DNA of 64,000 nucleotides from Acidocella sp. (GTDB lineage Bacteria; Pseudomonadota; Alphaproteobacteria; Acetobacterales; Acetobacteraceae): NCBI GenBank assembly GCA_026224875.1, contig JAMFRU010000056.1, positions 1 to 64,000 of the forward strand, read 5' to 3'. Shown piece by piece: positions 9,127 to 17,786 of this stretch (position 1 is its first letter; each line of letters starts with the position of its first letter). The notes under the pieces were generated by a model. It saw only the letters and a program-made list of their open reading frames with translations, ran no database searches and was not told where the DNA came from. The position numbers and the translations under genes were made by a program.

Positions 9127-10165
9127 GTGCTGTTAAGGCAGAGATGGCCTGAGATCGTAGTGCCGCCAGAATATCGGCCACGGGCATGATCGCCGTCACC
9201 ATGCCGACCGATTGTCCGGCCATGACCGAGCCGCTTTCCACATCGCCATCGATGACGGCCCGGCGCAAGGCACCGGCCCAGAAATGCTCGATTTCCAGCT
9301 GGGCGGCGGTTTTATCCAGTTCGCCGTCCTGGAATTTTTTCAGAACCTCGGCCTGGTGGCGCATGAAGCGCTTCGTGCCCTCATTCACCAGCCCGCGCAC
9401 GGGGATGACGGGGAAGCGCTCGTCGATCTGTACGGAAGGGATCGCATCGCGCGCGTTGGCGCGGACGAAGGATTTTTTGAAGTTTTCATGCGCGATGCTC
9501 TCGGTCGAGGCCGCGAACAAAGTGCCGAGCTGCGCGCCGGAAGCCCCCATTTCCAGATACCCCAGCACTGCCTCGCCACGGCCGAGACCGCCGGCGACGA
9601 ACACCGGGACATCCGTGACATAGGGGAGGATTTCCTGAGACAGCACGGTAAGCGAGACCGGGCCGATATGCCCGCCGGCTTCCGAGCCTTCTATAACCAG
9701 CGCATCGGCGCCGGATTTGATCAGGCGTTTGGCCAGCACCAGGGCAGGGGCGAAGGCGATCACCTTCGCGCCGTTTTCCTTGGCCGCGCGGATGTTGGCC
9801 TGCGAGGGGATGCCGCCCGCGAACACCACATGGCCGACGCGGGCGCGCACGCACACCTGGATCAGTTCTTCGAGCGCCGGATGCATGGTGATCAGGTTCA
9901 CGCCGAAGGGCTTGTCCGTCAGTGCCTTGGTCGCCGCGACCTCTTTTTCCAGCAGTTCTGGTGGCATGGCACCGCAGGCGATCACGCCGAACCCGCCGGC
10001 ATTGGAGATGGCGGAGACGAGGTGGCGCTCGCTCACCCAGCTCATCGCCCCGGCCAGAATCGCATGCTCAGTGCCGAGAAATTCCCGGCCCCGCTTGGTC
10101 AGCGCCTGGAGTGTCGCTTCGGCGTGTGCCGTGTGCGCCTGATGTTCGGCTATACGCTCAAGCAT
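9110..10165 (-). CDS. Nitronate monooxygenase / 2-nitropropane dioxygenase family
   Basis: FMN-dependent TIM-barrel enzyme family that oxidises alkyl nitronates; the physiological substrate here is unknown. The 351-residue protein shows AGAMSWVSERHLVSAISNAGG, the KPFGVNL strand, the phosphate-binding GADALVIEGSEAGGHIG segment with its candidate catalytic histidine, and FVAGGLGRGEAVLGYLEMGA. The start overlaps the lysC stop by 8 bp and the end overlaps ptsP by 17 bp. It is therefore embedded in the lysC-ptsP transcription unit, an arrangement I recall from other Acetobacteraceae-type genomes. Confidence 0.88.
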   Translation of the reverse strand: MLERIAEHQAHTAHAEATLQALTKRGREFLGTEHAILAGAMSWVSERHLVSAISNAGGFGVIACGAMPPELLEKEVAATKALTDKPFGVNLITMHPALEELIQVCVRARVGHVVFAGGIPSQANIRAAKENGAKVIAFAPALVLAKRLIKSGADALVIEGSEAGGHIGPVSLTVLSQEILPYVTDVPVFVAGGLGRGEAVLGYLEMGASGAQLGTLFAASTESIAHENFKKSFVRANARDAIPSVQIDERFPVIPVRGLVNEGTKRFMRHQAEVLKKFQDGELDKTAAQLEIEHFWAGALRRAVIDGDVESGSVMAGQSVGMVTAIMPVADILAALRSQAISALTARAERG

Positions 10166-11369
10166 CGAGGCGGTACGCCGTGTGCAGAGCGCGCACCGCC
10201 AATTCGGTGTATTTCGCCGCCACCAGTACGCTCACTTTTATCTCCGAGGTCGAGATGACCTGGATATTGATGCCTTCGTCGGCCAGCGTCTTGAACATCG
10301 TGCCCGCGACACCGGCATGGCTGCGCATGCCCACCCCGACCACGGAGATTTTGGCGACATCCTGATCGGAGCTGATTTCAGCATAGCCTATGGACTTCTT
10401 AGCTTCCTCAAGCACGGCCTGGGCACGCAAAAAGTCGGTTTTGCTGACCGTAAAGGTCATGTCGGTGGTGTCGTCCGCGGACACGTTCTGCACGATCATA
10501 TCGACATTGACATGGGCATCGGCGAGCGGGCCGAAAATAGCAGCAGCAATGCCTGGCCGGTCCGGCACCTGGCGCACGGTGATTTTGGCCTCATCCCGCG
10601 AATAGGCGATACCCGCCACGATTTCCTGTTCCACAACCTCATCCTCATCAACAACCATCGTGCCGGGTGCGTCCGTAAAGCTCGAGAGCACCTGCACCCG
10701 CACGCGCTCCTTCATCGCCAGCTCGACCGAGCGCGTCTGCAGCACTTTGGCGCCCACAGAGGCCAGTTCCAGCATCTCTTCATAGGTAATCTTATTCAGC
10801 TTACGCGCGCCAGGGACGATTCGCGGATCGGTTGTGTAAATTCCGTCCACATCCGTATAAATATCGCAGCGGTCTGCTTTCAGTGAGGCAGCAAGTGCCA
10901 CGGCCGAGGTATCGGAACCGCCGCGCCCGAGTGTGGTTACGCGGTTATCCGGGCCGATGCCCTGGAACCCGGCCATCACCGCCACCTGGCCTTGCGCCAT
11001 GCGGGAGAGCAGCTCCTCAGCTTCGATGCTCTGGATACGCGCCTTGCTGTGCTGCCCGTCGGTTTCGACCGCGACCTGCCAGCCCTGCCAGCTGCGCGCC
11101 TCAACCCCCAGAGTCTGCAACGCAATCGCGGTCAGCCCGGCGGTCACCTGCTCGCCGGTCGCCACCACCGCGTCATACTCGCGGGCGTCGAACATCGGGG
11201 AGAGCTCCTGGCACCAGCCGACCAGCTGGTTGGTGGTACCGGACATGGCCGAGACCACCACCGCAACCTCATTGCCGGCATCGACTTCGGCCTTCACCCG
11301 CCTCGCCACGTTTCTAATCCGGTCGAGGTCGGCCACCGAGGTGCCGCCGAATTTCATCACGATACGCAC
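10158..11369 (-). CDS. lysC: Aspartate kinase
   Basis: First enzyme of the aspartate pathway to lysine, threonine and methionine; it phosphorylates L-aspartate. The 403-residue protein has KFGGTSVADLDRI, the nucleotide-site segment TLGRGGSDTSAVALAASL and CDIYTDVDGIYTTDPR. Two C-terminal ACT domains for feedback control follow (about residues 265-400). The track start is a GTG at 11369; an in-frame ATG at 11357 just before KFGG is the alternative. It heads the minus-strand block and diverges from ubiG across about 90 bp. Confidence 0.95.
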   Translation of the reverse strand: MRIVMKFGGTSVADLDRIRNVARRVKAEVDAGNEVAVVVSAMSGTTNQLVGWCQELSPMFDAREYDAVVATGEQVTAGLTAIALQTLGVEARSWQGWQVAVETDGQHSKARIQSIEAEELLSRMAQGQVAVMAGFQGIGPDNRVTTLGRGGSDTSAVALAASLKADRCDIYTDVDGIYTTDPRIVPGARKLNKITYEEMLELASVGAKVLQTRSVELAMKERVRVQVLSSFTDAPGTMVVDEDEVVEQEIVAGIAYSRDEAKITVRQVPDRPGIAAAIFGPLADAHVNVDMIVQNVSADDTTDMTFTVSKTDFLRAQAVLEEAKKSIGYAEISSDQDVAKISVVGVGMRSHAGVAGTMFKTLADEGINIQVISTSEIKVSVLVAAKYTELAVRALHTAYRLDA

Positions 11370-11461
11370 TATACTCTAACCCTACTCAAACCCTCGTGGA
11401 AAACTTGCCCCTATGATAAGCGGGGTGGGGCGTCACATAGCGGCGGAGCGAAAATTCGGCA

Positions 11462-12184
11462 ATGCAGACACATTCGGTCATCGATGCGGAAATAGCCCAG
11501 TTCAACGCGCTGGCGGCGCGCTGGTGGGATGAAACAGGGCCGATGCGGCCGCTGCATATGATGAACGGGCCGCGCGCCGGATGGGTTGGCGAGCGTATCT
11601 CCCGGCGTTTTCCTCTTGGTACGCGTGTGCTGGATGTCGGTTGCGGCGCCGGGCTGCTGTCCGAGGCTTTGGCCCGGCAGGGGTACGACGTATTGGGGCT
11701 GGATGCCGGGGTGGATGTTATTGCCGCAGCCCAGGCGCATGCAGTCCAGGCTCAAGCGGGGGGGCAGGGTCTGACCCTCGCCTACCGCAACGGTACGGCC
11801 GAGGCCCTAGCCGCCGAAGGGGTGACATTCCCCGTCATCACGGCGCTGGAGATTATCGAGCATGTGGCCGATCCGGTGGCGTTCCTCGGCAGTCTGGCCA
11901 GCCTGTTGGAACCCGGCGGGCTGTTGTTCCTCTCCACCCTCAACCGCACGCCCGCCTCCTATATGGTGACCAAGCTCGGCGCGGAGTATATTTTGCGCCT
12001 CCTGCCCGTGGGCACGCATGACTGGAAGCGGTTCATTACCCCGGCCGAACTGGGCCGGCACTGCCGCGCGGCGGGGCTGCGGCTCACAGACACAGCTGGG
12101 TTGTCCTTCTCGCCTCGTCTGCGCCGGTTTAACGTCGGCCGCGATTTGTCAGTTAATTACCTGGCTTTGGCACAGGCGAGCTAA
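11462..12184 (+). CDS. ubiG: Ubiquinone biosynthesis O-methyltransferase
   Basis: SAM-dependent enzyme performing both O-methylations of ubiquinone biosynthesis. The 240-residue protein starts with the family-typical DAEIAQFNALAARWWDETGPMRPLH. It has motif I VLDVGCGAGLLSEALARQG, then EIIEHVADP and the ending DLSVNYLALA. The length is normal. It is read divergently from lysC; the lysC-ubiG pairing occurs in other alphaproteobacteria. Confidence 0.95.
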   Translation: MQTHSVIDAEIAQFNALAARWWDETGPMRPLHMMNGPRAGWVGERISRRFPLGTRVLDVGCGAGLLSEALARQGYDVLGLDAGVDVIAAAQAHAVQAQAGGQGLTLAYRNGTAEALAAEGVTFPVITALEIIEHVADPVAFLGSLASLLEPGGLLFLSTLNRTPASYMVTKLGAEYILRLLPVGTHDWKRFITPAELGRHCRAAGLRLTDTAGLSFSPRLRRFNVGRDLSVNYLALAQAS

Positions 12185-12330
12185 CCCGCGGGCAGTTTAC
12201 TTTCCCGCCCGCCGCGATTTGGCGGCTCACAATGCAACTGCAGGTAACAATTAACAAAGTGTTGCGATTTAACTTGTAACAGGCATCGCGCCTTGCCTAT
12301 CGTAACGCCACCAGAATGGGGGACGCGCAC

Positions 12331-14388
12331 GTGACCGTTGATAATTTTCATCCGATTTATCGTGGCGTAAATTACGTCGGCGACGTCAATGGCTCGTTTG
12401 AAGCGGCCGATTCACTGGCCAGCCTTGAGGGCGATAACATCAATTCAGTCGCCATTACCGCCGATTTCGACATCGACCCGACAAACAACACGGTCGTCGA
12501 TGACGACGTGGCCGGCGGCTATACCGAGACCGATCCGCATATATTGGCCACGATCGAGGAGGCGGAGAGCGACGGGTTGACGGTGATGGTGCGCCCGCTT
12601 ATCGATTTCGTACCGGCGGATTATGACGCGGGCCCTAATCCGAACACCGCCGGCACAGATTATTACGCCACTGAATTCCGTAATTATTATAACCCTGGTG
12701 CCGCCGGCTCCGCCGGGGCGAATGCTTTCTTTGCCAGCTACGATAGCATGATCGTCGACCAGGCGAAGCTGGCCCAGGCCGGCGGCGCTCAGCTGCTCGA
12801 CATCGGCACGGAGATCGATCAGCTCACCGGCCCGGCCTATATCTCCTACTGGGACAAGATCATTACGGATGTGAAGGCGGTTTTTACCGGCAAGCTCACC
12901 TATTCCGCTTTTTGGGACGATAATCAGGGTTATTGGCAATATAATAATGATTTTTCGGCCGAGACCTCTTCGCAATACATCACCGGTGACACCTCAAACC
13001 AAGTCGATTTCTGGAGCCAGCTCGATTATGTTGGCATCGACGAATACGCGCCGCTGTCCGACATCATCCCGAAAAACGCCGCCGGTAATCCGAGCCTGCA
13101 GGACCTCATCAACGCCTGGATCGACAAGCCGGCTGCAGGTTCCCTCACCTATAACGTCACCGGCGGCAAGTCGCTGATCCAGTATTACGAGGGTCTTTCC
13201 GCCGTGATCGGCAAGCCTTTGCTCTTTACCGAAATCGGCTACGCCAATTCAACGGATGCCGCCGAAAATCCGGCCGTGCCCGGTTATGACATCAACGGCA
13301 GTGCGGATGGGGCGACTGCCGATGCGGCGCTCCAGGCTTTGCTGTACCAGGCGTTTTTCGACGCCTGGCAGGAGGACGGCGGTACCGGTGCGAGCAACAT
13401 AGACGGTGTGTTCATCTGGAACTGGGAGCCGAGCGAGAGCGGTAGCCCGTACTCCCTGACCTCTGGTGCTTTGCAGCAGGTCGTTGCAGGCTATGAACAG
13501 GCGGCGATGTGCTATCTGCATGGCACGTGCATCCTCACTGCAAACGGCGAAGTTTTGGTCGAGGGTTTGGCGGCCGGCGATATGGTGGCCACGCGGTTCG
13601 GCGGCATGCGGCGCATCGAATGGATCGGTCGGCAGAGTTTTGCCGGGCGGTTCGTGGCGGGCGACAAGGCGCCGGTCTGCATTCGCGCCGGTGCGCTGGG
13701 GCAGGGGGCGCCGCTGCGCGATCTGTTCGTCTCCCCCGGTCACTCCATGCTGCTGGGCGAGGTTTTGGTTCTGGCGCGTGACCTGGTGAATGGCGTGACC
13801 ATCACGCAAGATGTGCCGCCCGAAACGGTGCATTACGTGCAGCTGGATTTCGGCACGCATGATTGCGTGCTGGCCGAAGGCGTGTGGAGCGAGAGCTTTG
13901 CCGACGGCCCAGGCCTGCGCGGCAGTTTTCACAACGCGGCGGCATTTTTTCGCGCCAACCCGGGTTATGTGGAGCCCCCGCAGGTAGCACTATGCGCCCC
14001 GCGGCCGCTGGAAGGAGCGGTGCTGGAACAGGCTCTGCGCCCCGTTGCGGCGCGCGCGGCGGCGGCTTGCATGCCGGGCGCTTTGGCCGGCTGGCTGGAG
14101 CGGCTGCGGCCGGATGGTGTGCTGGAGGGTTGGGCCATGGACGCGGATCACCCTGCATTACCCGTCCTGCTTGAAGTCTGGCATGGGCAGACCCAACTAG
14201 GTTGTGTGCTGGCCTGCCAGAAGCGGGTTGATCTGCGTGAAGCGGGGCTGGGTTCCGGCAATGCGGGTTTTGTGTTTACCCCCCCGCACGGGCTGGACTT
14301 GTCCGGGCTATCTATACGCCGCGCCGCAGATGGCGCGGTCCTGCCGACCTTGCCCGAGTCTCGCGTGTTACAGACTTTGGCGGCCTGA
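12331..14388 (+). CDS. GH113-like glycoside hydrolase fused to a Hint domain
   Basis: The first ~385 residues look like a TIM-barrel glycosidase of the GH113 (beta-mannanase-like) type: FHPIYRGVNYVGDV, LLDIGTEIDQL with a candidate acid/base Glu, LDYVGIDEYAPL, LLFTEIGYAN with a candidate nucleophile Glu, and GVFIWNWEP. A Hint (hedgehog/intein) domain follows directly: CYLHGTCILTANGEVLVEGLAAGD, WIGRQSFAGRF, RDLFVSPGHSMLL, VHYVQLDFGTHDCVLAEGVWSESF. The last ~80 residues form a small module (LEGWAMDADHPALPV). Hint domains can cleave their own N-terminal junction at the leading Cys, so processing that frees the glycosidase is a reasonable inference. No signal peptide is seen. The GTG at 12331 has GGGGGA upstream; the track starts at the ATG at 12316. 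Confidence 0.75.
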   Translation: MTVDNFHPIYRGVNYVGDVNGSFEAADSLASLEGDNINSVAITADFDIDPTNNTVVDDDVAGGYTETDPHILATIEEAESDGLTVMVRPLIDFVPADYDAGPNPNTAGTDYYATEFRNYYNPGAAGSAGANAFFASYDSMIVDQAKLAQAGGAQLLDIGTEIDQLTGPAYISYWDKIITDVKAVFTGKLTYSAFWDDNQGYWQYNNDFSAETSSQYITGDTSNQVDFWSQLDYVGIDEYAPLSDIIPKNAAGNPSLQDLINAWIDKPAAGSLTYNVTGGKSLIQYYEGLSAVIGKPLLFTEIGYANSTDAAENPAVPGYDINGSADGATADAALQALLYQAFFDAWQEDGGTGASNIDGVFIWNWEPSESGSPYSLTSGALQQVVAGYEQAAMCYLHGTCILTANGEVLVEGLAAGDMVATRFGGMRRIEWIGRQSFAGRFVAGDKAPVCIRAGALGQGAPLRDLFVSPGHSMLLGEVLVLARDLVNGVTITQDVPPETVHYVQLDFGTHDCVLAEGVWSESFADGPGLRGSFHNAAAFFRANPGYVEPPQVALCAPRPLEGAVLEQALRPVAARAAAACMPGALAGWLERLRPDGVLEGWAMDADHPALPVLLEVWHGQTQLGCVLACQKRVDLREAGLGSGNAGFVFTPPHGLDLSGLSIRRAADGAVLPTLPESRVLQTLAA

Positions 14389-14706
14389 TTCACGGTATCG
14401 TGATATATTAAGTTCTCGTAAGTATAATTTTAAATTCTTCGCGGTAAACGTCTAATTTCAGAGATTCATTCTCTGTCTGTTGCTTAATTCAGTGAACCGC
14501 AAAAACTGGAGACACGGCGCTTCGTAACAGGATACCAGACAAACCGGCGAGACGCGGCTGGGTTGACGAAACGATATCGTAATATCTTGACTAAAAGTAA
14601 CTTCGTGCGCTGAATATGGCGTTTACAGCTCGCTGATCGGGCTTTGTTATCGACAAAGCAAAGCGGAAATCCTTACTATCCCAATGGGAGGCTTGGGGGG
14701 CAGAAT
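14389..14706. other. Intergenic region, 318 bp, AT-richer
   Basis: No supported gene. The stretch is AT-richer than both neighbours. A weak promoter-like pair for the M20 gene is TTGACT followed 17 bases later by CTGAAT, ending about 100 bases before the ATG. No terminator with a T-run is visible after the glycosidase gene. Confidence 0.4.
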
Positions 14707-15852
14707 ATGTCGTATGATCTCGCCGCCCGCATGACCGTGTGGCGGCACCATTTACACAGTTATCCGGAGCTCTCCTGCCAGGAGACAGGCACGGCGGCCT
14801 ATGTGAGCGCCGAACTTGAGGCGCTGGGCATCCCGCATTGGGGTGGTATCGGCGGCCATGGCATCGTGGCGCAGCTGGTGCGTGGGCAGGGACGCAGCAT
14901 TGGCCTGCGCGCCGATATGGATGCGCTGCCCATAGCCGAGACCACCGGGGCCGTTTACGCCTCCTGCCACGCCGGGGTGATGCATGCCTGCGGCCATGAC
15001 GGCCACACCGCCTCGCTGCTCGGCGCCGCGCAATGGCTGCGTGACGATCCGGACTGGCAGGGTACCATCAATTTCATCTTCCAGCCGGCCGAGGAAGGTT
15101 TTGGCGGTGCTGAGGCCATGCTGGACGATGGTCTTCTCACCCGTTTCCCGATGAGCCAAATTTTCGGCTACCATAACTGGCCCGGCCTGCCGCTCGGCAC
15201 GGTAGCGCTGCATGCCGGCCCGGTGATGGCCGCCGCCGCCAATTTTGTCGTCACGCTGCACGGCCGCGCCGGCCATGCCGCCATGCCGCATCTCACCGCC
15301 GATCCGGTGCAGGGGCTGGCGCATCTCATTGTCGCCCTCAACACCATTCCGGCCCGGAATATCGACCCGCTGGAGGCCGGTATCATCTCCACCTGCACGC
15401 TCTCGGCCGGCGAGGCGCGCAACCAGATCCCCGATTCCGCCATCGCCTCCGGCACCATGCGTGCCCTTTCAGAGACCACGATGACCCTATTGCAGACCCG
15501 TCTCGCCGACCTCGCCCGGCACACCGCCGCGGCGCATAATCTTACCGCCGAGCTGAAGATTTTCAGTACCTTGGCTGCTACCGTTAACCACAGCGAAGCG
15601 GCCGATCTGGCTGAGGCCGCCGCCCGGGCAGCCGGGCTCCAGGTGCGGCGCGATCTGCCGCCTTCCATGGCGGCGGAGGATTTCGGCCGGTTTTTGCAGG
15701 ATATCCCCGGCGCGTATGCCTGGATTGGCAACGGCCCTTCGGCCTCGCTGCACAACCCGAATTACGATTATAACGACGAGCTTCTGCCGGTGGCGGCGCG
15801 CTACCTTACCGCCACCGCCAAGGCTGCCCTGGCCAAAAAGGCCTCAGCATGA
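14707..15852 (+). CDS. M20D amidohydrolase (hippurate-hydrolase-like)
   Basis: Zinc-dependent metallopeptidase-fold hydrolase that removes acyl or amino-acid groups from N-acyl amino acids; the substrate is not defined by sequence. The 381 residues show WRHHLHSYPELSCQETGTA, IGLRADMDALPIAETTG and HACGHDGHTASLLGAA. A small dimerisation domain follows (HGRAGHAAMPH, then DPVQGLAHLIVALNTI), and the end has MAAEDFGRFLQDIPGAYAWIGNG. I start at MSYDLAARM (14707); the track start at 14644 adds a non-family extension. The stop overlaps the next ATG as ATGA. Confidence 0.88.
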   Translation: MSYDLAARMTVWRHHLHSYPELSCQETGTAAYVSAELEALGIPHWGGIGGHGIVAQLVRGQGRSIGLRADMDALPIAETTGAVYASCHAGVMHACGHDGHTASLLGAAQWLRDDPDWQGTINFIFQPAEEGFGGAEAMLDDGLLTRFPMSQIFGYHNWPGLPLGTVALHAGPVMAAAANFVVTLHGRAGHAAMPHLTADPVQGLAHLIVALNTIPARNIDPLEAGIISTCTLSAGEARNQIPDSAIASGTMRALSETTMTLLQTRLADLARHTAAAHNLTAELKIFSTLAATVNHSEAADLAEAAARAAGLQVRRDLPPSMAAEDFGRFLQDIPGAYAWIGNGPSASLHNPNYDYNDELLPVAARYLTATAKAALAKKASA

Positions 15853-17057
15853 GCGGCGACGTCCCAACCGACGCTATGGGCGGCGCGTTCAGCAGGGTGG
15901 GGGGGCATGTTCCCACAGCCGCCAGTGCGGTGCGGCTGCGCGAGGAAACACGCGGGCTGACGGGCCTGGCCGCCATCATGGTCGAGGAACGTGTGCATCC
16001 GCTATGGGTGCGTGCCGGGACCGGCGATGTTGATCGCGCCATATCCATGCTCGACCCAGCGGCACGCGGGCTGAAATGCGCGCATGAGCCGCGCCGCATC
16101 GTCGAGATTGGAGCCGGTGCGGGCTACCGCGCCGTGGCGTTCGCCACCGAATATCCGGGGGCCGAAATCCTCGCCGCTGAAGCCGATCCGCAGCTGCGGC
16201 GTACCGGCCTGCTCAACACCCTCTCCTACGACAATATCACCTATGTCACCGCCGCGGTCAGCACCGATGAGGCGCAATACGGCTATTTCGACCGTGTTGG
16301 TCCGGAGGGCTGGCCCGCTTTGCTGGCCCATCCGGCAGGCACCATCAAGGCCCGCAAATTGGCGCAATTGCTCAGCTTCCACCGTTTCAGCGATGCCGAT
16401 ACGCTGATCATCACCCCGGATAGCGCCTCGGCGAAAATTCTGAGCCAGCCGTTGCCGCCGGCACTACGGCTCATCGCGGTGGAAACCGGCGGCAAGCCGT
16501 TGCCGGCCGATATGGCGCGCTGCTACCCGCTGGCCCAGTTCATCACCGTTATTTCCGGCGATTACGTGCTGCTGTACCGGCGCGGCCAGCAGCGCCTGCC
16601 CCCGGCCCCGCGCCCGGTGCCGGTATTGTCGGCCGACGGCCCGGCCCGCTTCTTCCGTACCGAGAATGTGGAGGACGATGGGTTCTTCCACCTCAGCGGC
16701 GGTGGTGTGCGCCTGCGCCCCAATGCGGCGGACGAACCGCCGGCACGCCTCACCCTCTCGGTGGAAATCCGCGACCATGCCGAATTGCAGGTCTCTTTCC
16801 GGGTGGCGGAGCAATCCGCGCCGGTCCGCTTCACGGTTAAAATCTTCACCGAAGCCGGCATGGTGCTGGCCTCCGGCAGCGAGGTTCTGCGCGATACCAG
16901 ACCGCGTGGGCTGGTGCTGGCCCTGCGCGAGCACCAGGGCCGCTGCGAGGTGGTTTTCACCACTGAAATGGCCGAGTGTGTATCTAATGCCGGCGGCGCT
17001 GCGAGTGTGGCCGCTGCGAGTGTGTGGGCCGAGATTATTTCCGCCAGCCTGATTTAA
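15849..17057 (+). CDS. Unknown protein: methyltransferase-like Rossmann part plus C-terminal beta-rich part
   Basis: I do not recognise this 402-residue protein. Residues about 75-170 look like a class I SAM-binding fold (RRIVEIGAGAGYRAVAFATEYPGAEILAAEADP, then NTLSYDNITYVTAAVS), similar in style to FkbM-type methyltransferases. Residues about 250-400 are strand-rich with alternating hydrophobics (LTLSVEIRDHAELQVSFRV), resembling a carbohydrate-binding or accessory beta-sandwich. The ATGA overlap with the M20 gene implies translational coupling and a shared process. No signal peptide is visible. recO follows after 6 bp. Confidence 0.7.
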   Translation: MSGDVPTDAMGGAFSRVGGHVPTAASAVRLREETRGLTGLAAIMVEERVHPLWVRAGTGDVDRAISMLDPAARGLKCAHEPRRIVEIGAGAGYRAVAFATEYPGAEILAAEADPQLRRTGLLNTLSYDNITYVTAAVSTDEAQYGYFDRVGPEGWPALLAHPAGTIKARKLAQLLSFHRFSDADTLIITPDSASAKILSQPLPPALRLIAVETGGKPLPADMARCYPLAQFITVISGDYVLLYRRGQQRLPPAPRPVPVLSADGPARFFRTENVEDDGFFHLSGGGVRLRPNAADEPPARLTLSVEIRDHAELQVSFRVAEQSAPVRFTVKIFTEAGMVLASGSEVLRDTRPRGLVLALREHQGRCEVVFTTEMAECVSNAGGAASVAAASVWAEIISASLI

Positions 17058-17063
17058 CCCGGC

Positions 17064-17774
17064 ATGGAGTGGGAAGGCCCGGCGATCCTACTGGAAACGA
17101 GCCCCTATGGCGAAGGCGATGTGCTTGCCTCTGTGCTGACCGGGCAGGGGCTGTGGCGCGGGCTGGCCAAGGGCGGGGCCTCGCGCCGCCACGCCGCGAC
17201 CTGGCAGCGGGGCAATATTTTATCCGCCCGCTGGGTGGCACGGACGGAGAGCCAGCTGGGGGCGTTATCCGCCGAACTGGTCCGCCCTGTGGCGGCTTTG
17301 GCCATGCATGACGCGGCAACCCTTGCCGTTTTGAGCGCGGCCTGCGCTTTGGCCGCGGGGGCGTTGCCCGAGCGTGAGGAGATGCCCGCCAGTTTCGCCG
17401 GGCTGCTACGGCTGTTCGCCGGCATCGACATTCCGGGCTTTGCTTTGGCCGAATTATGCCGCTGGGAGGTCGTGCTGCTCAAGGAGCTGGGTTTCGGCCT
17501 CGATCTCTCGGGTGGCGGCGGCAACGACCCGTTGGCCTATGTCTCGCCGCGTACCGGCCGCGCGGTGACCTTCTCCGAAGCCGGGGAATGGGTGGAGCGG
17601 CTCTTGCCGATGCCTGAATTCCTCATCACCGAAGCCGAACCCAACCCGGCCGATTGCGTGGCTGCCCTGCGCTTGACCGGCCATTTCCTCGCCCGCGATG
17701 TGTTCGGCGCGCGCCACCGCCCCCTTCCACCGGCGCGGGCGCAGCTTTATGAAGCCCTTTCCGAAGGGCTTTAA
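17064..17774 (+). CDS. recO: DNA repair protein RecO
   Basis: RecF-pathway mediator that helps load RecA on SSB-coated DNA. The 236-residue protein has an N-terminal OB fold (WEGPAILLETSPYGEGDVLASVLT, then LAKGGASRRHAATWQRGNIL). A helical C-terminal domain follows with CRWEVVLLKELGFGLDLSG and AYVSPRTGRAV. It lies 6 bp after the unknown gene and 12 bp before parC, so these probably share a transcript; recO-parC adjacency occurs in alphaproteobacteria. Confidence 0.9.
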   Translation: MEWEGPAILLETSPYGEGDVLASVLTGQGLWRGLAKGGASRRHAATWQRGNILSARWVARTESQLGALSAELVRPVAALAMHDAATLAVLSAACALAAGALPEREEMPASFAGLLRLFAGIDIPGFALAELCRWEVVLLKELGFGLDLSGGGGNDPLAYVSPRTGRAVTFSEAGEWVERLLPMPEFLITEAEPNPADCVAALRLTGHFLARDVFGARHRPLPPARAQLYEALSEGL

Positions 17775-17786
17775 GGGGGGCGCGAC

